NCBI GenBank assembly: GCA_947074125.1
Contig: CAMTOM010000035.1
Location: 1 to 9,116 of the forward strand
DNA: 9,116 nt
Source of the DNA: an uncultured Desulfovibrionaceae bacterium
GTDB lineage: Bacteria > Desulfobacterota > Desulfovibrionia > Desulfovibrionales > Desulfovibrionaceae
Direction: 5' to 3'
Part shown: positions 1-5,937 of the stretch, piece by piece
Layout of the letters: every line of letters starts with the position of its first letter
Numbering within the stretch: the first letter of the stretch is position 1
The notes under the pieces: generated by a model
Seen by the model: the letters and a program-made list of their open reading frames with translations, nothing else
Told to the model about the DNA's origin: nothing
The model's database searches: none
Position numbers and translations under genes: made by a program

Positions 1-91
1 CTTGCTACTTATCTCACAAGAACAAATGCTATTTCCCCGGTCTGTCGCCGAGAAACTACATATCACTATCAAAAAAATATTTCAGGAGACG

Positions 92-101
92 AAGCATGCT
101 T
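92..101. repeat. 10-bp perfect palindrome over the ald start codon
   Basis: AAGCATGCTT reads the same on both strands and is centred on the ald ATG (96-98). It has no loop, so it cannot fold as a hairpin by itself. It could be chance. Part of it recurs in the ald-tpa spacer at 1236-1242, next to a second copy of GGAGACG. Confidence 0.5.
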
Positions 102-1214
102 GTTGGAATCCCTACCGAAATCAAAAAACTGGAAAACCGTGTTGGTATCACCCCTGCTGGAGTCAAGGCTCTTGTAGAAGCTGGCCACAAGGTTCGCGTA
201 CAGAAAAATGCCGGTAATGGCAGCATGATCAGCAATGAAGAATACATTGCTGCTGGCGCACAGATTGTGGAAACTGCTGCTGAGTGCTGGGAATGCGAGA
301 TGGTTGTTAAGGTAAAAGAACCTCTTGAGCCAGAATACGCTCTTTTCCATGAAGGCCTGCTGCTCTTCACCTACCTGCACCTTGCTCCAGAACCTGCACT
401 GACCAAAGCATTGCTCGACAAGAAAGTTGTTGGCGTTGCTTATGAAACCGTGCAGCCTGCTGACCGCACACTGCCTTTGCTTTCCCCCATGTCTGAAGTT
501 GCTGGTCGCATGGCTACTCAGGTTGGTGCCCAGATGCTCACCAAGAAAGAAGGCGGCATGGGACTGTTGCTGGGCGGCACTGCTGGCGTGAAAGCAGCAC
601 ATGTTGTTGTTATTGGTGCTGGCGTTGTGGGTATTGCTTCTGCAAAAGTTGCCATGGGTATGGGTGCTCGCGTCACTGTTGTTGACAGCAACCTGAACCG
701 CCTGCGCCAGTTGGATGACATTTATGAAGGCCGTCTCCAGACCCTGGCTTCCAACTCTTTCAACGTTGCTGAAGCTGTGAAAGAAGCAGATCTGCTTATC
801 GGTTCTGTTCTTATTCCTGGCGCTCTGACCCCAAAACTGGTCACCGAAGCAATGGTCAAAACCATGAAGAAAGGCGCTGCCATTGTTGACGTGGCTATCG
901 ACCAGGGTGGTTGCATTGAAACCACAGCCAAGCACGGTCCCACATATCATGACAATCCTACTTTCATCCAGCATGATGTGGTACACTACTCTGTAGGCAA
1001 CATGCCTGGCGCTGTGGCACGCACATCCACCTTTGCGCTGACCAATGCCACCATGCCCTATATGCTGGCTCTGGCCAATAAGGGCTGGAAGCAGGCTTGC
1101 AAAGACGACATCGCTCTCTTGCGCGGTCTGAACACCGTTGGCGGCAAATGCACCTTCGCTTCTGTATGCGAAGCCCTGAAGCTGCCCTACACGCCAGCAG
1201 AACAGATGATCTAA
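96..1214 (+). CDS. ald: Alanine dehydrogenase (NAD-dependent)
   Basis: Oxidatively deaminates L-alanine to pyruvate and ammonium with NAD+, in the cytosol. The protein has 372 residues, the usual length for the family. The N-terminal domain opens with a family-typical start (GIPTEIKKLENRVGITPAG, residues 4-22). Residues placed like the substrate and catalytic residues of characterised alanine dehydrogenases are R15, K74, H95 and D269 (in DVAIDQGG). The Rossmann motif GAGVVG is at 174-179, with an acidic residue D197 at the end of the next strand, as expected for NAD rather than NADP. The start is set by AGGAG at 84-88, seven bases before the ATG. Followed by tpa and sarD, its likely role is to recycle the alanine made by Tpa back to pyruvate and to supply NADH to SarD. 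Family assignment is secure; the taurine role is inferred from context. Confidence 0.96.
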   Translation: MLVGIPTEIKKLENRVGITPAGVKALVEAGHKVRVQKNAGNGSMISNEEYIAAGAQIVETAAECWECEMVVKVKEPLEPEYALFHEGLLLFTYLHLAPEPALTKALLDKKVVGVAYETVQPADRTLPLLSPMSEVAGRMATQVGAQMLTKKEGGMGLLLGGTAGVKAAHVVVIGAGVVGIASAKVAMGMGARVTVVDSNLNRLRQLDDIYEGRLQTLASNSFNVAEAVKEADLLIGSVLIPGALTPKLVTEAMVKTMKKGAAIVDVAIDQGGCIETTAKHGPTYHDNPTFIQHDVVHYSVGNMPGAVARTSTFALTNATMPYMLALANKGWKQACKDDIALLRGLNTVGGKCTFASVCEALKLPYTPAEQMI

Positions 1215-1218
1215 ATGA

Positions 1219-1231
1219 TCTCCTCCGGAGA
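1219..1231 (+). other. Small hairpin just after the ald stop
   Basis: TCTCC (1219-1223) pairs with GGAGA (1227-1231) across a three-base loop, starting four bases after the ald stop codon. The right arm contains the GGAG that would serve as Shine-Dalgarno for the mini-ORF at 1237, so folding could mask it. The stem is only five pairs, so significance is uncertain. Confidence 0.3.
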
Positions 1232-1236
1232 CGCTC

Positions 1237-1272
1237 ATGCTTCGTCCCTGTAACCCTTCCTCAAAGGACTGA
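1237..1272 (+). CDS. Possible 11-codon leader mini-ORF between ald and tpa
   Basis: ATG at 1237 is preceded by GGAG (1227-1230) with six bases of spacing. It opens an 11-residue frame, MLRPCNPSSKD, ending in TGA at 1270-1272. Eight bases later the GC-rich hairpin at 1280-1313 begins. A short translated frame just before a hairpin and a structural gene is the layout of a leader peptide or a translational coupler. There is no run of one amino acid codon to suggest classical attenuation. The initiation region (GGAGACG, two bases, CATGCTT) resembles that of ald (GGAGACG, three bases, CATGCTT), so it may be a decayed duplicate rather than a working site. Translation is not shown by sequence alone. 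Confidence 0.3.
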   Translation: MLRPCNPSSKD

Positions 1273-1279
1273 AGCACAA

Positions 1280-1313
1280 AGGGGAGAGCCCTGAGACCGC
1301 AGGTCTCTCCCCT
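1280..1313 (+). other. GC-rich intercistronic hairpin, ald-tpa spacer
   Basis: AGGGGAGAG (1280-1288) pairs with CTCTCCCCT (1305-1313). After a single C/T mismatch, CCTG (1290-1293) pairs with CAGG (1300-1303) around a six-base loop. That gives 13 pairs in total, ending 45 bases before the tpa start. No U-run follows (GTACATTTACC), so it is a poor intrinsic terminator. It fits better as a pause site, partial terminator or mRNA-stabilising element. Confidence 0.7.
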
Positions 1314-1346
1314 GTACATTTACCACACAATAACCGCCACTATCGC

Positions 1347-1352
1347 AAGGAA
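1347..1352 (+). promoter_or_regulatory. Ribosome binding site of tpa
   Basis: AAGGAA lies six bases before the ATG at 1359. It supports that start over the in-frame ATG nine codons later. Confidence 0.7.
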
Positions 1353-1358
1353 TACGCC

Positions 1359-2717
1359 ATGGACATCAAAAATATTATTCAGATGGATAAGGACTGCATG
1401 ATGCATCATCTCACCCAGCACAAGGTCTACCTTGAAGGTGAACCACCTGTTTGGGTTAAAGGTGAGGGCTGCACTGTGTACAATATTCATGGCAAAGCCT
1501 TTTTGGATGCCACTTCTGGGGGTGTTTGGTGCGTTAATGTTGGCTATGGTCGCAAGACTATCGCAGAAGCTGTCAAAAAACAGCTTGAAGAAATGCCCTA
1601 CTTCGCTCTCTCTGCTGGCAATATCCCCGCTATCCAACTGGCAGCAAAAATCACAGAAATCATGCCCGGAGCACAGCGCAAAGTATATTTTTCCAACTCC
1701 GGTTCTGAAGCCAACGAAAAAGCTTTCAAACTGGCTCGCCAGTACGGCCGTATGAAATACGGAACCGACAAGCATAAAATCCTTTATCGCTACCGCGATT
1801 ACCACGGCACAACCCTGGCTGCACTGTCCGCAACAGGTCAGGAAGAACGCCGTATGGGCTTTGGTCCTCTGGTGCCTGGCTTTGTGCAAACATGCGAATG
1901 CAACTGCACACGCTGTCCTTTGGGCAAAACATATCCTTCCTGTAATATCGACTGCGCTGATGCCGTCGAAAGAACCATCCTGAACGAAGGTCCAGAAACC
2001 GTTGCGGCATTTATTGTAGAGCCCATTACCGCTGGCGGTGGTATTCTGATACCTGTACCCGAATACTTCCCCAAAGTTCAGGAAATCTGCGCACGCCATA
2101 ACGTGTTGCTGATTATGGATGAAGTGGTCTGTGGTTTTGGCCGTACAGGCAAATGGTTTGGCTATCAGCACTTTGACGTACAGCCTGACATCGTCACCAT
2201 GGCCAAAGGAATGGCAAGTGCTTACCAGCCTCTTTCCGCAACGGTCGTCAAGCAGGAAATTTATGACGCCTTCCTGACAGATCCTGCTGACAGAGTGAAC
2301 TATTTCCGTGACATCAGTACCTATGGCGGCTGTGCTGGCTCATGCGCTGCGGGTCTTGAAAATGTCGATATCATTGAGCGTGAAAATCTGCTTGATAGTG
2401 TCGTCGAGAAGGGCGACTACCTCGTGAAGCGCCTGAAAGAGCTTGAAAGCCTGCCCAGTGTTCTGGAAGTACGCGGCAGAGGCCTTTTTGCCGGCATTGA
2501 ATTTGTCAAGGACAAACAGAGCAAAGAGCCTGTTGATGAAAGCGTCATTGGCAAAATCATGGGCTACTGCGCCGGAAAGGGCGTCCTCCTTGGCAAAATG
2601 AATCGCAGCGTACCCAACATGAACAATATCATCAATATGGCTCCTGCATATGTGGTGACACAGGCAGAGCTTGACCGCATTGTTGATACCCTGAAAGAAG
2701 CTATTGCTTCTGTCTAG
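1359..2717 (+). CDS. tpa: Taurine:pyruvate aminotransferase
   Basis: A 452-residue class III PLP-dependent aminotransferase, about the usual length. It is expected to transfer the amino group of taurine to pyruvate, giving sulfoacetaldehyde and L-alanine, in the cytosol. Visible features are the phosphate-binding segment SNSGSEANEKAFKLA (112-126), the class III signature with D254 (MDEVVCGFGRTGKWFGY) that holds the pyridine nitrogen, and K283 in TMAKGMASAYQPLSA as the Schiff-base lysine. A cysteine-rich stretch, C179, C181, C183, C186, C195 and C199, lies in the loop after the PYR domain. A similar RCP-G-TYPSC pattern occurs in related omega-amino acid transaminases. The taurine assignment rests on its place between alanine dehydrogenase and a sulfoacetaldehyde-reductase-like enzyme. 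From family alone it could be another omega-amino acid:pyruvate aminotransferase such as one acting on beta-alanine or putrescine. Confidence 0.9.
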   Translation: MDIKNIIQMDKDCMMHHLTQHKVYLEGEPPVWVKGEGCTVYNIHGKAFLDATSGGVWCVNVGYGRKTIAEAVKKQLEEMPYFALSAGNIPAIQLAAKITEIMPGAQRKVYFSNSGSEANEKAFKLARQYGRMKYGTDKHKILYRYRDYHGTTLAALSATGQEERRMGFGPLVPGFVQTCECNCTRCPLGKTYPSCNIDCADAVERTILNEGPETVAAFIVEPITAGGGILIPVPEYFPKVQEICARHNVLLIMDEVVCGFGRTGKWFGYQHFDVQPDIVTMAKGMASAYQPLSATVVKQEIYDAFLTDPADRVNYFRDISTYGGCAGSCAAGLENVDIIERENLLDSVVEKGDYLVKRLKELESLPSVLEVRGRGLFAGIEFVKDKQSKEPVDESVIGKIMGYCAGKGVLLGKMNRSVPNMNNIINMAPAYVVTQAELDRIVDTLKEAIASV

Positions 2718-2724
2718 TTCTGAA

Positions 2725-2764
2725 GCGTCCTCCTTCCTTATTCCCAGCAATAATAGCAGGACGC
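2725..2764 (+). other. Two-tier stem-loop, tpa-sarD spacer
   Basis: GCGTCCT (2725-2731) pairs perfectly with AGGACGC (2758-2764). Inside it TTATT (2738-2742) pairs with AATAA (2749-2753) around a six-base loop. The outer stem begins seven bases after the tpa stop codon. There is no U-run after it, so it may protect the 3' end of tpa mRNA or act as a pause site. Confidence 0.5.
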
Positions 2765-2789
2765 ATACTATCCAGTTACGTTTTGCCAT

Positions 2790-2821
2790 GTCGGGCAGGG
2801 GAGCAGCTCCCCCTGCCCGAC
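2790..2821 (+). other. Very stable GC-rich hairpin, tpa-sarD spacer
   Basis: GTCGGGCAGGGG (2790-2801) pairs without mismatch with CCCCTGCCCGAC (2810-2821) around an eight-base loop. It ends 55 bases before the sarD ATG. The following bases are CCCATAAATAACC on the + strand, and no T-run follows on the - strand either. It is therefore not a textbook terminator in either direction and fits a stabiliser or partial terminator that tunes sarD level. Confidence 0.75.
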
Positions 2822-2860
2822 CCCATAAATAACCACACATATTTCTCAAAGATCATTGCA

Positions 2861-2867
2861 AAAGGAG
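2861..2867 (+). promoter_or_regulatory. Ribosome binding site that fixes the sarD start
   Basis: AAAGGAG sits nine bases before the ATG at 2877. A TTG start 21 bases upstream (2856) would place this sequence inside the coding region, so the ATG is preferred. Confidence 0.8.
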
Positions 2868-2876
2868 AGTCCTTCC

Positions 2877-4022
2877 ATGAATACCTTTCACAGTATAAAT
2901 AAAATTGTTTATGGTGCTGGTGCCGTTTCTGAATGCGGCGCACTGGCTAAAAGTCTTGGAGCAAGCAGGGCTTTCCTTATTACCGATCCCAGTCTTGAAA
3001 AACTTGGTCTGCATAAGGGGGCTATGGAATCGCTGGAAAAAGCGGGCGTTCCCTGTGGTCTTTTTGCTGAAGCCGAACTGGAACCTTCTGCCGCATCCAT
3101 TGAGCGCATCGCCAAAGAAGCTCTGGCTTTCAAGGCTGAGCTGATCATTGGTCTGGGCGGTGGTTCTGCGCTGGATAGCGCCAAAGCGGCTTGCGTGCTC
3201 ATGACCAACCCCGCACCCATTGAACAGTATTTTGGCGTGAATAAAGTGCCCCAGGCATGCATGCCCACCATTATGATTCCCACAACGGCAGGAACTGGCA
3301 GCGAAATGACATCCATTTCTGTTCTTTCTGACAAAGCCAGCGGTGCCAAACTTGGCGTTGTAAGTGATTACATGTTTGCCAAAGCCGTACTGCTTGACCC
3401 CGAACTCACCATCGGTCTGCCCCCTCATGTGACATCCACAACGGGCATTGATGCTTTTGTGCACGCGATGGAATCCTTTGTTGGACGCGCAGCAACATCC
3501 TTTACCGACGCCCAGAATATTCAGGCCATGCAACTTGTCGCCAAGAGCATCCGCCGTGCGTATGTTGATGGTGGCAATATTCAGGCTCGCGCTGATATGC
3601 TCTATGCTTCAGCACTGGCTGGTATTGGCTTTGGGAATACACAAAATGGCATCATTCACGCTGTGGGCACAGCAGTTCCCCGCAGCTACAATCTGCCCCA
3701 CGGTCTTCTCATGGCCTGCCTTGCGCCAATGGGCATGGAATACAATATCATGGCCAATCCAGAAAAATATGCCCGCATCGCTGTCATTCTTGGCGAAGAA
3801 GAATATGGCGACACTCTTGAGCTCGCACGCCGCGCTCCTGGTCGTATGTGTGACCTGCTTGAAGACCTCGATATAAAAATCGGTCTCGCCCCTTATGGCG
3901 TGAAAAGAGAAGACCTGCCTGGCATCGCTGAACGCGCTGCGGCCTCAGCCCGCCTGATGGGCAACAATCCACGTCCTGGCACGGCCAAGCAATTGCTGGC
4001 ACTGCTGGAAGCGCATCACTAG
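2877..4022 (+). CDS. sarD: Sulfoacetaldehyde reductase (iron-type alcohol dehydrogenase)
   Basis: A 381-residue group III, metal-dependent alcohol dehydrogenase. In this context it should reduce sulfoacetaldehyde to isethionate with NADH. The N-terminal nucleotide-binding domain carries GLGGGSALDSAKA (92-104), the GGGS signature of the family, and PTTAGTGSE (135-143). The C-terminal helical domain carries the metal ligands D192 and H196 (in GIDAFVHAME), H261 (GIIHAVG) and H275 (NLPHG). All four are present, so the enzyme looks active. The start is the ATG with the AAAGGAG site rather than the upstream TTG. It is the last gene of the ald-tpa-sarD set and is followed by a strong terminator. Substrate cannot be read from the fold: close relatives act on 1,3-propanediol, butanol or ethanol, so the name depends on the neighbours. 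Confidence 0.88.
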   Translation: MNTFHSINKIVYGAGAVSECGALAKSLGASRAFLITDPSLEKLGLHKGAMESLEKAGVPCGLFAEAELEPSAASIERIAKEALAFKAELIIGLGGGSALDSAKAACVLMTNPAPIEQYFGVNKVPQACMPTIMIPTTAGTGSEMTSISVLSDKASGAKLGVVSDYMFAKAVLLDPELTIGLPPHVTSTTGIDAFVHAMESFVGRAATSFTDAQNIQAMQLVAKSIRRAYVDGGNIQARADMLYASALAGIGFGNTQNGIIHAVGTAVPRSYNLPHGLLMACLAPMGMEYNIMANPEKYARIAVILGEEEYGDTLELARRAPGRMCDLLEDLDIKIGLAPYGVKREDLPGIAERAAASARLMGNNPRPGTAKQLLALLEAHH

Positions 4023-4077
4023 TATTTATTTTTTCTGCTGGTATCGGCTGAAAACAACACCAGTTCCCTGCATTGAC

Positions 4078-4098
4078 TGCGGTTATCCTTACACCGCA
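4078..4098 (+). other. Small hairpin downstream of sarD
   Basis: TGCGGT (4078-4083) pairs with ACCGCA (4093-4098) around a nine-base loop. It is the first of three consecutive stems between sarD and the terminator. On its own it is modest. Confidence 0.35.
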
Positions 4099-4107
4099 AA
4101 TGCTTCA

Positions 4108-4170
4108 CGGAGAGACACGTCATTATATTTCCATACCAATAAAAAATGATGCTGTGCAAGCTTCTCTCCG
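4108..4170 (+). ncRNA. Candidate structured RNA or 3' UTR element after sarD
   Basis: CGGAGAGA (4108-4115) pairs perfectly with TCTCTCCG (4163-4170). The helix continues with CAC (4116-4118) against GTG (4154-4156), leaving a six-base bulge at 4157-4162. TCATT (4120-4124) then pairs with AATGA (4145-4149), capped by a 20-base AT-rich loop. With the hairpin at 4078-4098 and the terminator at 4181-4210, this makes a three-stem unit of about 130 bases. It could be a 3' UTR-derived small RNA or only a structured sarD tail. A TTGACT at 4073-4078 might be a -35 element, but no good -10 follows. It matches no RNA family I recognise. Confidence 0.35.
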
Positions 4171-4180
4171 ATCTCCTGAG

Positions 4181-4210
4181 CCCATCCGATGATACCGTCG
4201 GATGGGTTTT
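4181..4210 (+). terminator. Rho-independent terminator of the taurine gene set
   Basis: CCCATCCGA (4181-4189) pairs perfectly with TCGGATGGG (4198-4206) around an eight-base loop, followed at once by TTTTAT. This is the only stem of the taurine region with a U-run, which marks the probable 3' end of the ald-tpa-sarD transcript. Confidence 0.88.
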
Positions 4211-4441
4211 ATGGTCATGCACCTTTCATATTACAATCCACAACACCGCCACAGTATTTTATCATCTTTATATGCAGTAGTATATTATTACATATTATTG
4301 CAATATCACAATATCATAACTCTTTATATTAGTGCGTGCACAGAGTAGACATTTTACAAATAATAAGCCATCCTGAAAGAGAAAATATTTTTTGTATTAT
4401 ATCATATTTTTGCATAACACATCACATAAGGAGGTCGCTCT
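4211..4441 (+). promoter_or_regulatory. AT-rich spacer upstream of the phospholipase-like gene
   Basis: This stretch has no gene and is strikingly AT-rich from about 4250 to 4420. It should hold the promoter of the next gene, since a terminator precedes it. Many TATAAT-like words occur (for example TATATT at 4325-4330), but I cannot single out a well-spaced -35/-10 pair. It contains a tandem repeat of CAATATCA (4301-4308 and 4309-4316), which overlaps a 10-base palindrome TATTGCAATA (4296-4305). That is a possible operator. Confidence 0.4.
4427..4435 (+). promoter_or_regulatory. Near-perfect Shine-Dalgarno sequence
   Basis: TAAGGAGGT, with six bases before the ATG at 4442, is essentially the full complement of the 16S rRNA 3' end. 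It fixes the start of the phospholipase-like gene and predicts strong initiation. Confidence 0.85.
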
Positions 4442-5362
4442 ATGCCAGGAGCCTATGCGCATCTTACCATGGCAACACGCCTGAGCACGCCGTCACGCCT
4501 CGAAGGGCTTGGCGGTCTCACCAGACAACAGCTTGCCCCGCTTCTGATGTATACAAAATTTTTTGAGCTTGGTGCTGTCAGTCCGGACTATCCCTATCTG
4601 CACCCCACGGCCTATTCAAAAGCATGGGCTGAAGTTATGCATTATACTGGCGTTGACCTCTGCCTCAAGGCGGGACTTCTCCGGCTGCGTAAATACCCAT
4701 TACACGAACGCTACAAACCACTGGCCTGGTTCCTTGGATTCCTCTCCCACGTCATCGCAGACGCCACAGTTCACCCTGTCGTCAATCTCCTTGTTGGGCC
4801 TTATGAGCAAAACAAGACCGCACACCGCGTCTGTGAAATGCACCAGGATGTTTTTGTCTATCAAGTACTCGGCATTGGTAAAATTCACACCAATGCCTTT
4901 CTCAAGGACGGCATCGGCACTTGTGGCACCCCTCAGGATAAAAACAAGCTGGACACTGATATCACGACCATATGGAAAGCCATGCTGCAAAATGCCGACA
5001 GAAAACGCTTCACAAGCGCTCCCCCCCGATTCAATGACTGGCACAAAAGCTTCCGCGCACTGATCAGTGCCGCAGCGCCAGGCAAACTCCTCGCCTGGTC
5101 CCGCCATGTCGGACAGAATTCAGGGCTGATCTATCCCGCAACACCAGATAATCGCTATCTTCTCAACCTGCGCGTCCCAGGCAATGCCACCATGAACTAC
5201 GCAGATCTTCTGGAAAAAACAGAGCGGCACATTCTCTCATTCTGGGATCTCGCACTCCGCGCCACTCTGACAAATGAAACCGTCGATCTTGCTCCTTTGC
5301 GCAACTGGAATCTGGATACTGGCAAGGACGAAGAAGGAAAACTGACTTTTTGGGAGGTCTGA
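4442..5362 (+). CDS. Zinc-dependent phospholipase C family protein
   Basis: A 306-residue protein that resembles the zinc-dependent phospholipase C / S1-P1 nuclease-like family. The opening MPGAYAHLTMA is typical of bacterial members. Likely metal ligands are H7, D49 (GAVSPDYPYL), H67 (MHYTG), and the HxxxDxxxH set H103, D107 and H111 in LSHVIADATVHPVV, with H128 and H134 further on. In the family such residues bind a cluster of zinc ions that cleave phosphoester bonds. There is no signal peptide or membrane segment, unlike secreted bacterial phospholipases, so it probably acts in the cytosol and its true substrate is unknown. It starts after a very strong ribosome binding site and is followed two bases after its stop by a small exported protein. 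Family call is fairly sure; biochemical role is not. Confidence 0.75.
   Translation: MPGAYAHLTMATRLSTPSRLEGLGGLTRQQLAPLLMYTKFFELGAVSPDYPYLHPTAYSKAWAEVMHYTGVDLCLKAGLLRLRKYPLHERYKPLAWFLGFLSHVIADATVHPVVNLLVGPYEQNKTAHRVCEMHQDVFVYQVLGIGKIHTNAFLKDGIGTCGTPQDKNKLDTDITTIWKAMLQNADRKRFTSAPPRFNDWHKSFRALISAAAPGKLLAWSRHVGQNSGLIYPATPDNRYLLNLRVPGNATMNYADLLEKTERHILSFWDLALRATLTNETVDLAPLRNWNLDTGKDEEGKLTFWEV
5352..5358 (+). promoter_or_regulatory. Ribosome binding site inside the end of the phospholipase-like gene
   Basis: GGGAGGT lies within the last codons of the upstream gene, six bases before the ATG at 5365. It indicates that the small exported protein starts there, and not at the TTG at 5350, and that the two genes are translationally coupled. 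Confidence 0.7.
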
Positions 5363-5364
5363 TT

Positions 5365-5778
5365 ATGTATCGCGCAACGCTTCTCCTCGCATGTTTGCTG
5401 GCTTCATTGTTCACCTATGCCTGCGTACCAACACCAAGCCCTAGCAGCCAAAGTGACATGGAACGACAAACCATAGCAATACGCCGCCTTACTTCTGCTA
5501 TCGAAGGTGAGCATTGGCTTGAATCCGATCCTAGCGTTTCTGGTGCAGAACTGCTGCGCCGCGCCTGCGAAAAAGACAAAGCCCTCTGTGAACCCTTCGC
5601 AAAGAGCCTTGTGCAGGTACGCCGCACAGAACAGACTTCTCACGTGCTGGTATGCACATCAAATGGAACAACGGCACTTTTGGAAGACCTTGCCTGCACA
5701 CCTGAGCCAGACAGAAAAGCCTGGACAGAAAAGCAGGCGTGTGAATTCACTCTCGACCCCGCACGCCTGTGCCCATAA
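5365..5778 (+). CDS. Small cysteine-rich exported protein, probable lipoprotein
   Basis: 137 residues, no family recognised. The N-terminus is a classic export signal: a short basic start, a hydrophobic run LLLACLLASLF (6-16), then TYAC with C20. C20 followed by VPTPSPSS suggests a lipoprotein, but T and Y before the A make a poor lipobox. Cleavage by signal peptidase I at the same place (TYA) is also possible. The mature part is mostly polar and has six cysteines, C68, C75, C97, C111, C126 and C136. That even number suits three disulfides in the periplasm. It starts two bases after the phospholipase-like gene and shares its transcript. How an exported protein relates to an apparently cytosolic partner is unclear. 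Confidence 0.75.
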   Translation: MYRATLLLACLLASLFTYACVPTPSPSSQSDMERQTIAIRRLTSAIEGEHWLESDPSVSGAELLRRACEKDKALCEPFAKSLVQVRRTEQTSHVLVCTSNGTTALLEDLACTPEPDRKAWTEKQACEFTLDPARLCP

Positions 5779-5841
5779 CAGCACACTCGCGTGATGCTTG
5801 CTGACAGCACTCACACCAATAGCAAGACTATATAAACACAA

Positions 5842-5869
5842 AGAAGGCTGGTATATCTACCAGCCTTCT
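5842..5869. terminator. Bidirectional terminator between convergent genes
   Basis: AGAAGGCTGGTA (5842-5853) pairs perfectly with TACCAGCCTTCT (5858-5869) around a four-base loop. It lies between two genes that point at each other, 63 bases after the small exported protein and 68 bases after the membrane protein. On the - strand it is followed by TTGTGTTTATA, on the + strand by only GTTACAG, so it looks stronger for the - strand gene. Confidence 0.85.
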
Positions 5870-5937
5870 GTTACAGCATCATTCCCCTACACAGCCTCAT
5901 CAACTGCTTTTACTGGCAACGCGTACCTTGTCCAGTT

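Noticed and set aside
1..95. Promoter or sigma-54 site upstream of ald
   Set aside because: Only 95 bases are available. Neither a convincing -35/-10 pair nor a TGGC-N-TTGC type element is present; the control region probably lies outside the window.
69..1319. Long open frame of about 416 codons on the - strand opposite ald
   Set aside because: It mirrors the ald coding frame, has no ribosome site, and its translation is rich in His, Cys, Phe and Ser with no domain. ald itself is unmistakable. Similar antisense frames opposite tpa, sarD and the epimerase were dropped for the same reason.
2788..2832. 14-codon frame starting at ATG 2788 across the tpa-sarD hairpin
   Set aside because: No Shine-Dalgarno precedes it and it is translated through a very stable hairpin. 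It is weaker than the mini-ORF in the ald-tpa spacer.
4294..4311. Possible HcpR/CRP-type operator (TCACAA half-site at 4306-4311)
   Set aside because: The matching TTGTGA half-site is absent at the required spacing, so only one half is present in AT-rich sequence.
4336..4566. 76-codon + strand frame overlapping the start of the phospholipase-like gene
   Set aside because: It begins in the AT-rich spacer without a ribosome site and runs out of frame into a gene with a near-perfect one.
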